A program made the translations under genes and the position numbers. From Myxococcota bacterium (GTDB taxonomy: Bacteria > Myxococcota_A > Bradymonadia > UBA7976 > UBA1532), in NCBI GenBank assembly GCA_023150895.1, contig JAKLJY010000049.1, positions 1 through 56,316 on the forward strand: 56,316 nt of DNA, in the 5' to 3' direction. The notes beneath the pieces are model-generated. The model worked only from the letters and a program-made list of their open reading frames with translations. It was not told the origin of the DNA and made no database searches. The first letter of the stretch is position 1. Every line of letters begins with the position of its first letter. Below are positions 10,166 to 19,529 of the stretch, one piece after another.

Positions 10166-11356
10166 ATGATTCACACCAATCGGCTCTATTTCGACGACCC
10201 GACGGGCTCGCCTTTCGAGGCCGTGGTGGTCGCGCACGCGCTCAGCGGCGACCGGCCCTCGCTGATCCTCGATCGTTCGGGATTCTACCCGGAGTCCGGC
10301 GGGCAGATGGCCGATCGCGGCCTGCTCGGCGGGTTCGAGGTCGTCGACGTGCAGGTCGACGACGCGGGTCGGGTGCACCACGTCCTGTCGGTCTCGGACC
10401 TGCCGGCCGTCGGGGCGACGGTCCGCGGTGAGCCGGATCGCCGCCGCCGGCGGGTGCACCAGGCGCTGCACACCGGGCAGCACATGCTCTCGCGGGCGCT
10501 CGTCGACGTGGCCGGGGCGGAGACGATCTCGTCGCGGCTCGGCGAGACGGCCTGCACCATCGACACCCCCGGCGAGACGTTGCGCGAGGCCGACCTCGCC
10601 CGCGCCGAGGCCCTCGTGAACGACATGGTCGACGCCGACGTCCCGGTGCGCGCATTCTTCCCCGACGCGGAGACGCTCGCCACGCTGCCCCTGCGGCGGG
10701 CGCCCAAGGTCACCGACGACGTACGCGTGGTGATGGTCGGCGACTTCGACTGCTCGCCCTGCGGCGGCACGCACTGCACGGGCAGCGCGCAGGTCGGGTT
10801 CGTGCGGATCACCGGGCTCGAGCGGTACAAGGGCGGCCTGCGCATCACCTTCAACGCCGGCCCCCGCGCCCGGCAGAGCCTCTTCGGGCAGCAGGACGTC
10901 CTGCAGGCCCTCGCGCGCGGTTTCACCTGCGGCCCGGCCGACGTGCCCACCGCCGTCGAGCGCCTGCGCCGCGATCTGACCGACACGAAGGCCGCCGCCG
11001 GCCGGCTCCAGGAGCGCCTCGTCGAGCAGATCGCCGCGCGCCTGCTGGCCGGTGCGGGCCCCGCGCCGCGGTTCGTCCTGTCGTTCCCGGGGGAGGACGC
11101 GACCTTCCTGCGCCTGCTCGGCCGCCGACTTGCCGAAGTGCCTGGCACCTCGGCGATTCTGGGCGCGCCCGGGCCCGAGGGCACGCGATATCTGGTCGTG
11201 CGCGGGCCGGGGGCGGACTTCGACTGCGGGGCGTTCGTGCGGCGTCTCAACGCGCAGACGGGCGGTCGGGGCGGCGGTCGCGCCGAGAGCGCGGAGGGCT
11301 CGATGCCGGTCGCCCCGGAGGATTGGGCCGCGCTGGTGGACGGACTCGCCCCATGA
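10166..11356 (+). CDS. AlaX-type alanyl-tRNA editing hydrolase
   Basis: 396 residues related to the editing and C-terminal parts of alanyl-tRNA synthetase but with no aminoacylation domain. It probably removes serine or glycine from misacylated tRNA-Ala in the cytoplasm. Seen: GFYPESGGQMADRG (39-52), the zinc site LHTGQHMLS with His102 and His106, and CGGTHC with Cys199 and His203, matching the HxxxH...CxxxH pattern. The ~150 residues after the editing domain contain a coiled segment (TAVERLRRDLTDTKAAAGRLQERL) and a DHHA1-like end, so this is the long AlaX form. ATG at 10166 starts right at homology. Its stop overlaps the next gene (ATGA). A palindromic repeat found again at 35109 lies inside the coding region. 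Confidence 0.9.
   Translation: MIHTNRLYFDDPTGSPFEAVVVAHALSGDRPSLILDRSGFYPESGGQMADRGLLGGFEVVDVQVDDAGRVHHVLSVSDLPAVGATVRGEPDRRRRRVHQALHTGQHMLSRALVDVAGAETISSRLGETACTIDTPGETLREADLARAEALVNDMVDADVPVRAFFPDAETLATLPLRRAPKVTDDVRVVMVGDFDCSPCGGTHCTGSAQVGFVRITGLERYKGGLRITFNAGPRARQSLFGQQDVLQALARGFTCGPADVPTAVERLRRDLTDTKAAAGRLQERLVEQIAARLLAGAGPAPRFVLSFPGEDATFLRLLGRRLAEVPGTSAILGAPGPEGTRYLVVRGPGADFDCGAFVRRLNAQTGGRGGGRAESAEGSMPVAPEDWAALVDGLAP
11131..11155. repeat. REP-like palindrome, copy 1 (inside the AlaX gene)
   Basis: A 25-base segment identical to 35109-35133. The core has 11-base arms GCCGAAGTGCC and GGCACCTCGGC around a single T, pairing with one G-T wobble. Here it is read in frame as part of AEVPGTS near the end of the alanyl-tRNA editing gene. 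Confidence 0.8.
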
Positions 11357-12096
11357 CGCGCCCCGTGGATCCCGTGCGGAAGCGCTATCGCCGCGCGGCC
11401 TTCCGGGCGCTCGTCGTGCGGCTGCATACGTTTCTCATCTTCACGGCGGTCGTGGGCGCCGGCCTCGCGCTGAACCGGGCGCTGCTCGCCATCGGGTTCG
11501 AGCACATCGTCGCGCGCTCCCTGTTCAATTGTGCGGTGACGTACGGACTCTTTCTGGGGGCCGCGCGTCTCTGGATCGCCTACGCGCAAACCGCCGAGCC
11601 GGCGCTGGCCGTCCTGCCCCCGGAGGAGGCCGCCCTGGCGCCCCCCGATGCCGTCTGGTCCGAGCACGACAAGGCGCGACCGGACGGCGCCAACGCCGCC
11701 GAGGGCACGCTCGACGTGGCGCGGGGCTTCGCCGAGCTGGCGGGCGGGCTGGCCGAGGGCGAGGTCATCGGGGCCGTCGTCGGCGGCATTGCGCTGCTCC
11801 TGGCCGCCCTGGTGGCACTGGCGTTCGTCTTTCCGTGGTTCTGGGTCGAGGTGCCGGCGCTGCTCGTCGAGGCGGCCTTCCAGGTGGCGCTGTCGGCCTC
11901 GCTCGTGCGGCGTTCGGGCCGCTGGGTGCCGGCGCGCGAAGGGGCGGGGTGGCTGCCCGTCCTGGTCGCGGGTACGTGGCGGCCGATGCTCGTCGTGACG
12001 TTGATGGTGCTGGCGGTGACGCTCACCGCGCAGGTGGCCTGTGATGCCCCCGCTCGGCTGGCGGGGTGTTTCGACGATTCGGCCGCCCGGGATTGA
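11353..12096 (+). CDS. Integral membrane protein, unknown function
   Basis: 247 residues with about four or five hydrophobic segments (LHTFLIFTAVVGAGLALN, FNCAVTYGLFLGAARLWIAY, VIGAVVGGIALLLAALVALAFVF, LLVEAAFQVALSASLV, PMLVVTLMVLAVTLTAQVAC). A polar loop of about 60 residues sits between the second and third and a basic N-terminus (DPVRKRYRRAAFRALV) faces the cytoplasm. No family recognised. Its ATG overlaps the AlaX stop (ATGA), so the two are co-translated, though a functional link is not obvious. The 128 bases that follow hold a Shine-Dalgarno for the next gene and no clear terminator. Confidence 0.78.
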   Translation: MTRPVDPVRKRYRRAAFRALVVRLHTFLIFTAVVGAGLALNRALLAIGFEHIVARSLFNCAVTYGLFLGAARLWIAYAQTAEPALAVLPPEEAALAPPDAVWSEHDKARPDGANAAEGTLDVARGFAELAGGLAEGEVIGAVVGGIALLLAALVALAFVFPWFWVEVPALLVEAAFQVALSASLVRRSGRWVPAREGAGWLPVLVAGTWRPMLVVTLMVLAVTLTAQVACDAPARLAGCFDDSAARD

Positions 12097-12224
12097 CCGG
12101 GATCAAGCCGGGCGGGGGCTTGCGAGAATCGGCCGAGTGTCACCGCGAACGCCGGCTTGAGAATTCCGCGGGGCGGGCCGTTGCCGTTGAGCGAGTGTGA
12201 CGAAAAACCGCTCGGGGGAAAACC

Positions 12225-12635
12225 ATGCCGCTCATGCAATGGAACGACAAACTCAGCACGGGTGTCGCGACCGTCGACGCCGATCACAAGAAGCTCGTGG
12301 CGATGGTGAACGAGCTCTACGACGGAGTGGTCGCCGGCCACGGCAAGGACGTCGTCGGCAAGGTGCTCGACGGGCTGATCAGCTACACCGCCGAACACTT
12401 CGCCCGCGAGGAGCGTTACTTCGCGCAGAGCAACTACCCCGACGCCGTCGCGCACAAGAAGGAGCACGCCGACCTGGTGAAGCAGGTGCTCGACGTGCAG
12501 GCCAAGTACAAGGCCGGCGCGACGAGTTCGCTGTCTCTCGAAGTGATGAACTTCCTCAAGTCCTGGCTCGTGAAGCACATCCAGGGCAGCGACAAGAAGT
12601 TCGGGCCGCACCTCGTCCAGCACGGCATCAAGTAG
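12225..12635 (+). CDS. Bacteriohemerythrin
   Basis: 136 residues, the usual length for a free-standing bacteriohemerythrin, which binds O2 at a di-iron site in a four-helix bundle. The expected ligands are all visible: His21 (DADHKKL), His58 and Glu62 (EHFAREE), His77 and His81 (HKKEH), His118 and Asp123 (KHIQGSDKK). The start is preceded by CGGGGGAAA. There is no signaling or membrane domain, so it is likely a soluble oxygen store, scavenger or delivery protein. It sits close to the periplasmic Mo/Fe-S operon but on the far side of a convergent gene; a link to oxygen protection of that enzyme is only a guess. Confidence 0.95.
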   Translation: MPLMQWNDKLSTGVATVDADHKKLVAMVNELYDGVVAGHGKDVVGKVLDGLISYTAEHFAREERYFAQSNYPDAVAHKKEHADLVKQVLDVQAKYKAGATSSLSLEVMNFLKSWLVKHIQGSDKKFGPHLVQHGIK

Positions 12636-12658
12636 CGTCGCCGACGGCCGCGGCCGCC

Positions 12659-13768
12659 TCAGCTCAGGGTCGCGAGCGCGGCGGGGGTGAACGGCAGCAA
12701 CTCCGCCGCCCGGCCGGTCCGGATCTTCGTGGCCCAGTTCGGGTCGACGAGCAGGGCGCGGCCGACGGCAACCAGGTCGAACTCGTCGGCTTCGAGGCGG
12801 GCGAGCAGCGCGTCGAGGGGGGTCGACTCGGACGACTCGCCGCGGAACGCCCCGATGAACTCACCGGAGAGACCGACGCTGCCCACGGTGATGACCGGTT
12901 TGCCGGTGAGGCGTTTCGTCCAGCCGGCGAGGTTCAGATCCGAGCCCTCGAACTCGGGCTCCCAGAAGCGTCGCTGCGAACAGTGAAAGACGTCGACGCC
13001 GGCCTCGCTCAACACACCGAGCAGGGCGCCGAGCGCTTCGGGGATCGGCGCGAGCTTCGCCGTGTAGTCCTGCTGCTTCCACTGCGAGTAGCGCAGGATG
13101 AGCGGGAAGTCCGGCCCGACCGCGCGGCGCACGGCGGAGACGACCTCGACGGCGAAGCGGGCCCGGGCGAGCGGATCGCCCCCGTAGACGTCCGTGCGGG
13201 TGTTGGTGCCCTCCCAGAGGAACTGATCGATGAGATACCCGTGTGCCCCGTGCAGCTCGACGGCGTCGAACCCGAGGGTCCGCGTCGCCTCCGCGGCCCG
13301 GGCGAACGCGTCGACGACGGCCTGAATGCGCGCCGGGCTCATGACCTCGCCGGTGACCTTGCCCGGACGCGAGAGACCCGACGGCCCGATGCTCGGCAGC
13401 TCGGGGAAGGCCACGGTCTGCGTCTTCGGGTTGCGCGCCATGCCGACGTGCCAGAGTTGAGGCGCGATGCGCCCGCCCGCCGCGTGCACCTCGTCGACCA
13501 CGCGGCGCCAGCCGTCGAGGGCCGCGCCGAAGAAGTTCGGGACGTCGACACTCATCGACGAGACCGGGTCGTCGACGGTCGTGCCTTCGGTCACGATCAG
13601 GCCGACGCCCCCCTCGGCGCGGCGGCGGTAGTAGGCGGCCACGTCCGGGCCGGGCACGCCCCCGGGGGAGCGCTGGCGGGTCATGGGGGCCATCACGACC
13701 CGGTTCGGCAGCGTGAGCCCGTGGGGCAGCGTCAAAGGAGAGAACAGGGCGGCGGCGCCAGGCGACAT
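12659..13768 (-). CDS. Old Yellow Enzyme family flavin oxidoreductase
   Basis: 369 residues, the normal size for a single-domain FMN-dependent ene-reductase of the OYE/NemA group, which uses NADH or NADPH to reduce activated alkenes or nitro compounds. Seen: LPNRVVMAPMTRQRS at the N-terminus, IAPQLWHVGMARN, the signature FDAVELHGAHGYLIDQFLW (about 180) with TRTDVYGG, and the FMN phosphate site VGRALLVDPNWATKI. ATG at 13768 starts at the homologous N-terminus; the longer open frame upstream is not supported. Cytoplasmic. It is convergent with the hemerythrin gene (23 bases) and divergent from the NXR-region gene. Physiological substrate unknown. Confidence 0.93.
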   Translation of the reverse strand: MSPGAAALFSPLTLPHGLTLPNRVVMAPMTRQRSPGGVPGPDVAAYYRRRAEGGVGLIVTEGTTVDDPVSSMSVDVPNFFGAALDGWRRVVDEVHAAGGRIAPQLWHVGMARNPKTQTVAFPELPSIGPSGLSRPGKVTGEVMSPARIQAVVDAFARAAEATRTLGFDAVELHGAHGYLIDQFLWEGTNTRTDVYGGDPLARARFAVEVVSAVRRAVGPDFPLILRYSQWKQQDYTAKLAPIPEALGALLGVLSEAGVDVFHCSQRRFWEPEFEGSDLNLAGWTKRLTGKPVITVGSVGLSGEFIGAFRGESSESTPLDALLARLEADEFDLVAVGRALLVDPNWATKIRTGRAAELLPFTPAALATLS

Positions 13769-13855
13769 GGGGGGACTCCGGGGACGGGATTCGAGTGCGG
13801 CGGCGCAGGATAGCCCCGGTCGGACGGCGCGGCCACGGTTCTCCGTTACCAGAGT

Positions 13856-13900
13856 GTGATGTCCATTGAGTGATGTCGCACGGTTTCGTAACCGGTTGCG
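13856..13900. promoter_or_regulatory. Direct repeat and palindrome, candidate operator
   Basis: Within the divergent gap before the NXR region lie GTGATGTC at 13856-13863, again at 13870-13877, and a 14-base inverted repeat CGTAACCGGTTGCG at 13887-13900 (one mismatched pair). This is the only strong repeat structure in the gap. A regulator-binding site is inferred, not shown. It does not match FNR or CRP boxes. Confidence 0.4.
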
Positions 13901-13950
13901 CAGCCCTCCACCTCCTGTCGTCAATAGACGAGCGGATACCTGAATCTGGC

Positions 13951-14772
13951 ATGCCGCTTGCTCTCGATGACCGCATGCTTGAGATCGACCCTCGCTCCGC
14001 CGACCTGAACCACCGCTGGCGAGCCGCCCGCCGGGCGGCGATCGTCGGCGTCACCGGCGCCGTCGCCGCCGAAGACGCCGCCCCCGACGCGGCGCCCGAG
14101 TCCCCCTGGGTGCTCGCGCTCGCCCTCTCCGCCGGGCGCGAAGGCCTGCTGCGGCAGGTCTACGACAACGGCCTGCGCCTCGGTCGCAGTTTCGCGCGTT
14201 TTCATGGCGGCCCGGTGCCCGCCGACGCCCTCGGCGCCCTCCTCGCCGGCCTCGACGGGCCGTGCCTGCGGGGCCGCTTGTGTCGCGACCCCGCCCTCGG
14301 CGGCGCGCAGGTGCTCGATCGTCCGCCCTGCGCCGTGGTCGAGACCGGCACCTGCGACTACTGGCGCGAGGCCATTGCGGGCCTCGTCCACGGATTGACC
14401 GACGGATTGCACTTCGCCCGTCACGACAGCGCCGGCCGAGGGGGGCGGCGCTGTCGTGACGTGGTGTCTGCGCAGGCCGACGGCCCGGGGCGCCTCGCGG
14501 CGCTCGACGACGAAGAGAGCGCCGCCCTCGCCGCCGCCACGGTGGCACTGCGGTTGCTCGCCCCCGGGGTGACGCTGCACTTCGAGGGTCGCCTCGAGGA
14601 TGCCATCGCCTACCGCCGCGCCGGTGACGGATGCGGTCCGGCAGCGCCGACCCTCGAAGGGCAGGGCGCCCCGATCGACGAGGTCCTCGGGCGGTTCCTG
14701 CCCGGGCGCACGTTCAAAGACACTTCGCCGCGCGCGGTGCTCGCCCCGACCGCGCGGGAAGCGGCGTCCTGA
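13951..14772 (+). CDS. Unknown protein preceding the NXR-like operon
   Basis: About 273 residues from ATG at 13951; ATG at 13870 (adding 27 residues) is possible but would cover the repeats between. No signal peptide or membrane helix. A first half (RAARRAAIVGVTGAV, ALALSAGREGLLRQVY) and a second half with Cys in LRGRLCRDPA, RPPCAVVETGTCDYWREA and RRCRDVV. The C-terminal pattern, Cys/Tyr-Trp followed by GLVHGLTDGLHFARHDSAG and a further Cys, loosely recalls V4R or thiazoline-carboxylate-hydrolase-like ligand-binding folds. The clustered Cys could bind metal or an Fe-S centre. It ends 110 bases before the alpha subunit gene, on the same strand. A regulator or assembly factor for that operon is an inference from position alone. 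Confidence 0.7.
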   Translation: MPLALDDRMLEIDPRSADLNHRWRAARRAAIVGVTGAVAAEDAAPDAAPESPWVLALALSAGREGLLRQVYDNGLRLGRSFARFHGGPVPADALGALLAGLDGPCLRGRLCRDPALGGAQVLDRPPCAVVETGTCDYWREAIAGLVHGLTDGLHFARHDSAGRGGRRCRDVVSAQADGPGRLAALDDEESAALAAATVALRLLAPGVTLHFEGRLEDAIAYRRAGDGCGPAAPTLEGQGAPIDEVLGRFLPGRTFKDTSPRAVLAPTAREAAS

Positions 14773-14882
14773 CCGGTGGGGGCGGAGGCTGCGCGAGCGG
14801 CCGGAAGACCGGGACGATGACCGTCGCTCGACTCGACCCCGGCTGATGACTCTCAGAGGCGGAACGGATACGGAGGAAGTAC

Positions 14883-17800
14883 GTGAAAGACGAACCGGAA
14901 CTCGGACGCCGGCGGTTCCTGACGGGCCTGCTCGGTGCGGGCGTGGTGGCGGGGAGTGCGCCGGCCTTCGCGGGTGCGCTGCGCTACCTGAAACCGATGC
15001 ACGTGGAGAACCCGCTCGCGCACTATCCCAACCGGGATTGGGAGCGGGCCTATCGAAACATCTTCAAGCCCGACTCGAGCTTCGTCTTTCTCTGTGCGCC
15101 CAATGACACCCACAACTGTCTGCTGCGCGCGTACGTGAAGAACGGGGTGGTGACCCGCATCGGGCCGACGTTCGGGTACGGCAAGGCGACGGACCTCGCC
15201 GGCAACCGGGCATCACACCGCTGGGATCCGCGCCTCTGCCAGAAGGGCCTCGCGCTGGTGCGCCGCATCTACGGCGACCGCCGGGTCAAGGGGCCGATGG
15301 TGCGCCGCGGATTCAAGGACTGGGCCGATGCCGGCTTCCCGCGGGATCCGGCGACGGGCAAGGTCGACCCGAAGTACATGCAGCGTGGCAAGGACAAATG
15401 GCTGCGCGTGACCTGGGACGAGGCCTACACCTACATGGCCCGGGGCCTGGAGAACATTGCGCGCACCTACTCCGGCGCGCAGGGGCAGAAGTTCCTGACC
15501 GCCCAGGGCTACGACCCGTCCATGGTCGAGGCCACCGAGGGCGCCGGGGTGCAGACCATCAAGGTGCGGGGCGGCATGGCGCTGCTCGGGACGACACGCA
15601 TCTTCGGTCTGTATCGGTTCGCCAACTCGCTCGCGCTCGCCGACGCGAAGATCCGCGGCGTCGGCCCGGACAAGGCCACCGGCGGCCGGGGGTGGGACAG
15701 TTACTCGTGGCACACGGACCTGCCCCCGGGGCATCCGATGGTGACCGGGCAGCAGACCAACGACTTCGATCTGTTCGCCATCGATCACTCGAAGCTCGCG
15801 CTGATCTGGGGCATGAACTGGATCACCACCAAGATGCCCGACTCGCACTGGATGACCGAGGCGCGCCTCAAGGGGACGAAGATCGTGGCCATCACGGTCG
15901 AGTACAGCGCGACGGCCACCAAGGCGGACGAGGCGGTGATCATCCGCCCGGGCACGGACCCCGCGTTCGCGCTCGGGCTCGCGCAGGTCATCCTCTCGCA
16001 GAAGCTCTACGACGCAAAGTGGGTGGCGCGGAACACCGACCTGCCGTTCCTGATCCGGATGGACACCCTGCAGCCCCTGCGGCCGGTCGATGTCATCGAG
16101 GGCTACGTCAACGGCCGGGCGAAGAACCTGACCTGGCTCGGCAAGGGCGAGAAGCCCGGCGCGGCCCCCGGTCACCGCAGCCAGATGGTCTCGGAGGACA
16201 TGGAGGCGGATTTCCACCCCTATGTCGTCGTCGGCAAGAACAAGAAGCTCGTGGCGGTCACCCGCGATGACTGGGGCCCGGACTTCGACAAGTTGAAGAC
16301 CGATCCGGACCTGCGCGCCCGGATGCAGGTCAGACTCAGGGACGGCAAGACGGTCGAGGTCCGCACGGCCTTCAGCCTGACCGAGCAGTATCTCAACGAG
16401 AACCTGACCCCGGCGCAGACGGAGAAGGTCACCGGCGCGCCGGCGAAGGCGGTCATCGGCCTCGCCCGACAGATCGCGAAGAACCCGGAGAAGACACTCT
16501 TCGCCGTGGGGATGGGGCCCAATCAGTTCTTCAACGCCGATCTGAAAGACCGCGCGATCATGCTCGTCGCGGCGCTGACCCGGAACCTGGGCTTCCCGGG
16601 GGGCAACGTGGGCAGCTACGCGGGCAACTACCGTACCGCGCTCTTCAACGGCATGCCGACCTTCGCGGTCGAGGACCCCTTCAACCTGCAGCTCGACCCG
16701 GCGGGCAAGGCCAAGGTCAAGAAGTACCTGCACTACGAGTCGCTGCACTACTTCAACTACGGCGACCGGCCCCTACGGGTGGGCAACCACAACTTCACCG
16801 GACACGGACACCTGCCCGTGCCGACGAAGGCGATGTGGCTGAACAACTCGAATTCGGTCATCGGCAACGTCAAGTGGCACTACGACGTGGTGAACAACAC
16901 CCTGCCGAAGATCGAGCTCATCGCATTCGCCGACTGGTGGTGGACGGGCTCCTGCGAGTACGCGGACATCGTGTTCGGGTGCGACAGCTGGGCCGAGTTC
17001 AAGAAGCCGGACATGACCGCCTCGTGCACCAACCCGTTCCTGCAGATGTACCCGGTCACGCCGCTCGAGCGCGTCTATGACACGAAACCCGACATCGACA
17101 TCATCGCCGGCGTCTCGAAGGCGCTCGGAAAGGTGATGAACGAGCCGCGGTTCGCGGACGCGTGGAAGTTCGCCGACACGGACCAGGTCGAGGCCTGGCT
17201 CCAGCGCATCCTCGATGCTTCCGGTCCCACCAAGGGCTATCAGGTCACCGATCTGTTGAAGAAGGCCGCCGAAGGCATCCCGGCCCTGATGAACAACCGG
17301 ACGTACCCCCGGGCGTCGTCGTACGAGCAGCAGAAGGGCGACCACCCCTGGCACACCAAGTCGGGCCGCCTGGAGTTCTACCGCTTCGAGCCCGAGTTCA
17401 TCGAGGCCGGCGAGAACCTCGTCGTCTACCGCGAGCCCGTCGACTCGACGTTCCACGAGCCCAACGTCATCCTCGGCAAGGACCACCCGGCCCTCCAACC
17501 GAAGAAGCCCGAGGCCTATGGTCTGAAGACCTCCGACGTCTCCACCGAGACCCGACAGGTGCGCAACGTGCAGATGAGCGCCGACGAGATCGTCGCCTCG
17601 AAGCACCCCCTGCGGGCGCAGGGGTTCACGCACATCTACCACACGCCCAAGTACCGCCACGGCGCGCACACGACGCCCGTCGATACCGACTTCACGGGTG
17701 TCTTCTTCGGACCCTTCGGCGACGTCTACCGGCATGACAAGCGCATGCCCTCCATCACCGAGGGGTATGTCGACATGAACCCGGACGACGCCCGGGCGAT

Positions 17801-18350
17801 GGGACTCGACGACGGCGACTACGTCTACATCGACGCCGATCCGTCGGACCGCCCGTTCCGCGGCGCGAAACCCGGCACGCCGGAACACAAGGTCGCGCGC
17901 CTGCTCCTCCGGGTGCGCTTCTACCCGGGCACGCCCCGCAACGTCGCTCGCACCTGGCACAACATGTACGGCGCGACGTTCGGCAGCGTCGCGGGCCACG
18001 AGACGCGCGCCGACGGCCTCGCGAAGAACCCCGAGACGAACTACCAGGCCATGTATCGGTACGGCAGCCACCAGAGCGCCACCCGGGCCTGGCTCAAGCC
18101 GACGCTGATGACCGAGACGCTCGTCCACAAGGACATGTTCGGGCAACTCATCAACAAGGGCTTCCTGCCGGACATTCACTGCCCGGTGGGTGCCCCTCGC
18201 GAAGCGTTCGTGAAGTTCACCAAGGCCGAACCGGGCGGCCTGGGCGGGCAGGGTCTCTGGCGTCCGGCCTCGCTCGGGTATCGCCCCACGTACGAAAACG
18301 AAGCCATGAAGGCCTACATCAAGGGCCAGTTCCTGCGCGGTCGCAAGTGA
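14883..18350 (+). CDS. nxrA: Periplasmic nitrite oxidoreductase/nitrate reductase-type alpha subunit
   Basis: 1155 residues, the size of Nitrospira- and anammox-type NxrA and shorter than cytoplasmic NarG. It is the Mo-bis-PGD catalytic subunit of the type II DMSO reductase family. A Tat signal (RRRFL at 9-13, then [17 protein letters not shown]) sends it to the periplasm. The N-terminal Fe-S site has Cys71, Cys79 and Cys119 in [11 protein letters not shown] and DPRLCQKGL; the fourth ligand is probably Asp75 or His78. [18 protein letters not shown] (268-285) corresponds to the NarG Mo-ligand region; Asp272 is the candidate Mo ligand. Start GTG follows GGAGGAA. The closest remembered relatives are NXR-type, but nitrate, chlorate or selenate reduction cannot be excluded from sequence. 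Confidence 0.88.
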   Translation: MKDEPELGRRRFLTGLLGAGVVAGSAPAFAGALRYLKPMHVENPLAHYPNRDWERAYRNIFKPDSSFVFLCAPNDTHNCLLRAYVKNGVVTRIGPTFGYGKATDLAGNRASHRWDPRLCQKGLALVRRIYGDRRVKGPMVRRGFKDWADAGFPRDPATGKVDPKYMQRGKDKWLRVTWDEAYTYMARGLENIARTYSGAQGQKFLTAQGYDPSMVEATEGAGVQTIKVRGGMALLGTTRIFGLYRFANSLALADAKIRGVGPDKATGGRGWDSYSWHTDLPPGHPMVTGQQTNDFDLFAIDHSKLALIWGMNWITTKMPDSHWMTEARLKGTKIVAITVEYSATATKADEAVIIRPGTDPAFALGLAQVILSQKLYDAKWVARNTDLPFLIRMDTLQPLRPVDVIEGYVNGRAKNLTWLGKGEKPGAAPGHRSQMVSEDMEADFHPYVVVGKNKKLVAVTRDDWGPDFDKLKTDPDLRARMQVRLRDGKTVEVRTAFSLTEQYLNENLTPAQTEKVTGAPAKAVIGLARQIAKNPEKTLFAVGMGPNQFFNADLKDRAIMLVAALTRNLGFPGGNVGSYAGNYRTALFNGMPTFAVEDPFNLQLDPAGKAKVKKYLHYESLHYFNYGDRPLRVGNHNFTGHGHLPVPTKAMWLNNSNSVIGNVKWHYDVVNNTLPKIELIAFADWWWTGSCEYADIVFGCDSWAEFKKPDMTASCTNPFLQMYPVTPLERVYDTKPDIDIIAGVSKALGKVMNEPRFADAWKFADTDQVEAWLQRILDASGPTKGYQVTDLLKKAAEGIPALMNNRTYPRASSYEQQKGDHPWHTKSGRLEFYRFEPEFIEAGENLVVYREPVDSTFHEPNVILGKDHPALQPKKPEAYGLKTSDVSTETRQVRNVQMSADEIVASKHPLRAQGFTHIYHTPKYRHGAHTTPVDTDFTGVFFGPFGDVYRHDKRMPSITEGYVDMNPDDARAMGLDDGDYVYIDADPSDRPFRGAKPGTPEHKVARLLLRVRFYPGTPRNVARTWHNMYGATFGSVAGHETRADGLAKNPETNYQAMYRYGSHQSATRAWLKPTLMTETLVHKDMFGQLINKGFLPDIHCPVGAPREAFVKFTKAEPGGLGGQGLWRPASLGYRPTYENEAMKAYIKGQFLRGRK

Positions 18351-18378
18351 CGCGGAAAGCCACGGGAAGGCAACGACC

Positions 18379-19512
18379 ATGTCCAAAGTGAAGAACTGGC
18401 ACCTCGGTCGCGAGATGGAGTACGCCTACGAAGAGAGCCGCCCCAAGCGGCAGTGGGCGATCGTCTTCGACCTCAACAAGTGCATCGCCTGCCAGACGTG
18501 CAGTCTGGCCTGCAAGACGACCTGGACCAGCGGCAAGGGCCAGGAATACATGTTCTGGAACAACGTCGAGACCAAACCCTACGGCTCGTACCCGCTGGCC
18601 TGGGACGTCCGCGTGCTGGAGAAGCTCGGGCCGCAGACGTGGGCGGGCGGCAAGTACCAGGGCAAGACCATCTTCGAAGGAGCGGTGCCCTCAGAGCGTG
18701 CCGTCCACTTCGCCCCCACGGACGAAGACTGGATGTATCCCAACGTCGGCGAGGACGATTGCGCCGGCAGCGTCCCCAACGCGGGCGATCACATCGGCGA
18801 GCTGCCGCACGACCGGTGGTTCTTCTACCTGCCCCGCACCTGCGCGCACTGCACCTATCCGGCCTGCCTGGCCGCCTGCCCGCGCAAGGCCATCTACAAA
18901 CGCGAAGAGGACGGCATCGTTCTCATCGACCAGAGCCGCTGCAAGGGGTACGGCGAGTGCGTGCGGGCCTGCCCGTACAAGAAGTCCATGTACAACCCGC
19001 ACACGCGCACCAGCGAGAAGTGCGTGGGCTGTTACCCCGCCGTCGAGCAGGGCGTGCAGCCGCAGTGCGTGGTCAACTGCATCGGCAAGATCCGCGTGAT
19101 GGGCTTCATCAACCCGCCCTGGAAGGCGCGGGCGGACAACCCCATCGACTATCTGGTGCACAAAAAGCAGATCGCGCTGCCCTACTACCCGCAGCTCGGC
19201 CTCGAGCCGAACATCTATTACATCCCGCCCGTCCACGCCGATCCGGCGTATCTCCGGCAGATGTTCGGCCCGCAGGTCGATGGCGCCGTCGAGCGCTACA
19301 AGACGCTGCACAAGGACCCCGTCGCCGCCGGTCTGTTGACGCTCATCGGCTCGACGGACCGCATCATGCACGGCTTCAGGGTGGCCAACGGCGTGGCCCG
19401 CGGCTTCGACGAGGCCGGGCAAGAGATCGTCGACGTGCCGGTCACCGAACCCATCATCGAGCGCCCCGCCGTCGACGAGAAGACGGGCGTCGTCCACTAC
19501 AACACGCCCTGA
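18379..19512 (+). CDS. nxrB: NXR-type iron-sulfur beta subunit
   Basis: 377 residues carrying electrons from alpha to gamma. Four Cys groups for one [3Fe-4S] and three [4Fe-4S] clusters are visible: C35xxC38xxC41xxxC45; C155xxC158xxxxC163xxxC167; C188xxxxxC194xxxC198; C215xxC218 with C230xxxC234. The motifs KCIACQTCSLACKTTWT, CTYPACLAACPRKAIY and GCYPAVEQG and the ending IYYIPPVHADPAYLRQMFGP match the NxrB of Nitrospira and anammox bacteria closely. It has no signal peptide of its own, so it should ride with the Tat-exported alpha subunit. It begins 29 bases after nxrA with a weak AAGG site. Confidence 0.9.
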   Translation: MSKVKNWHLGREMEYAYEESRPKRQWAIVFDLNKCIACQTCSLACKTTWTSGKGQEYMFWNNVETKPYGSYPLAWDVRVLEKLGPQTWAGGKYQGKTIFEGAVPSERAVHFAPTDEDWMYPNVGEDDCAGSVPNAGDHIGELPHDRWFFYLPRTCAHCTYPACLAACPRKAIYKREEDGIVLIDQSRCKGYGECVRACPYKKSMYNPHTRTSEKCVGCYPAVEQGVQPQCVVNCIGKIRVMGFINPPWKARADNPIDYLVHKKQIALPYYPQLGLEPNIYYIPPVHADPAYLRQMFGPQVDGAVERYKTLHKDPVAAGLLTLIGSTDRIMHGFRVANGVARGFDEAGQEIVDVPVTEPIIERPAVDEKTGVVHYNTP

Positions 19513-19529
19513 ACCGGAGGGGGAGACAC

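Noticed and set aside
14883-18350. Reading the alpha subunit as cytoplasmic NarG
   Set aside because: It has a Tat signal, is shorter than NarG, and is followed by an EbdC-type gamma subunit instead of NarI.
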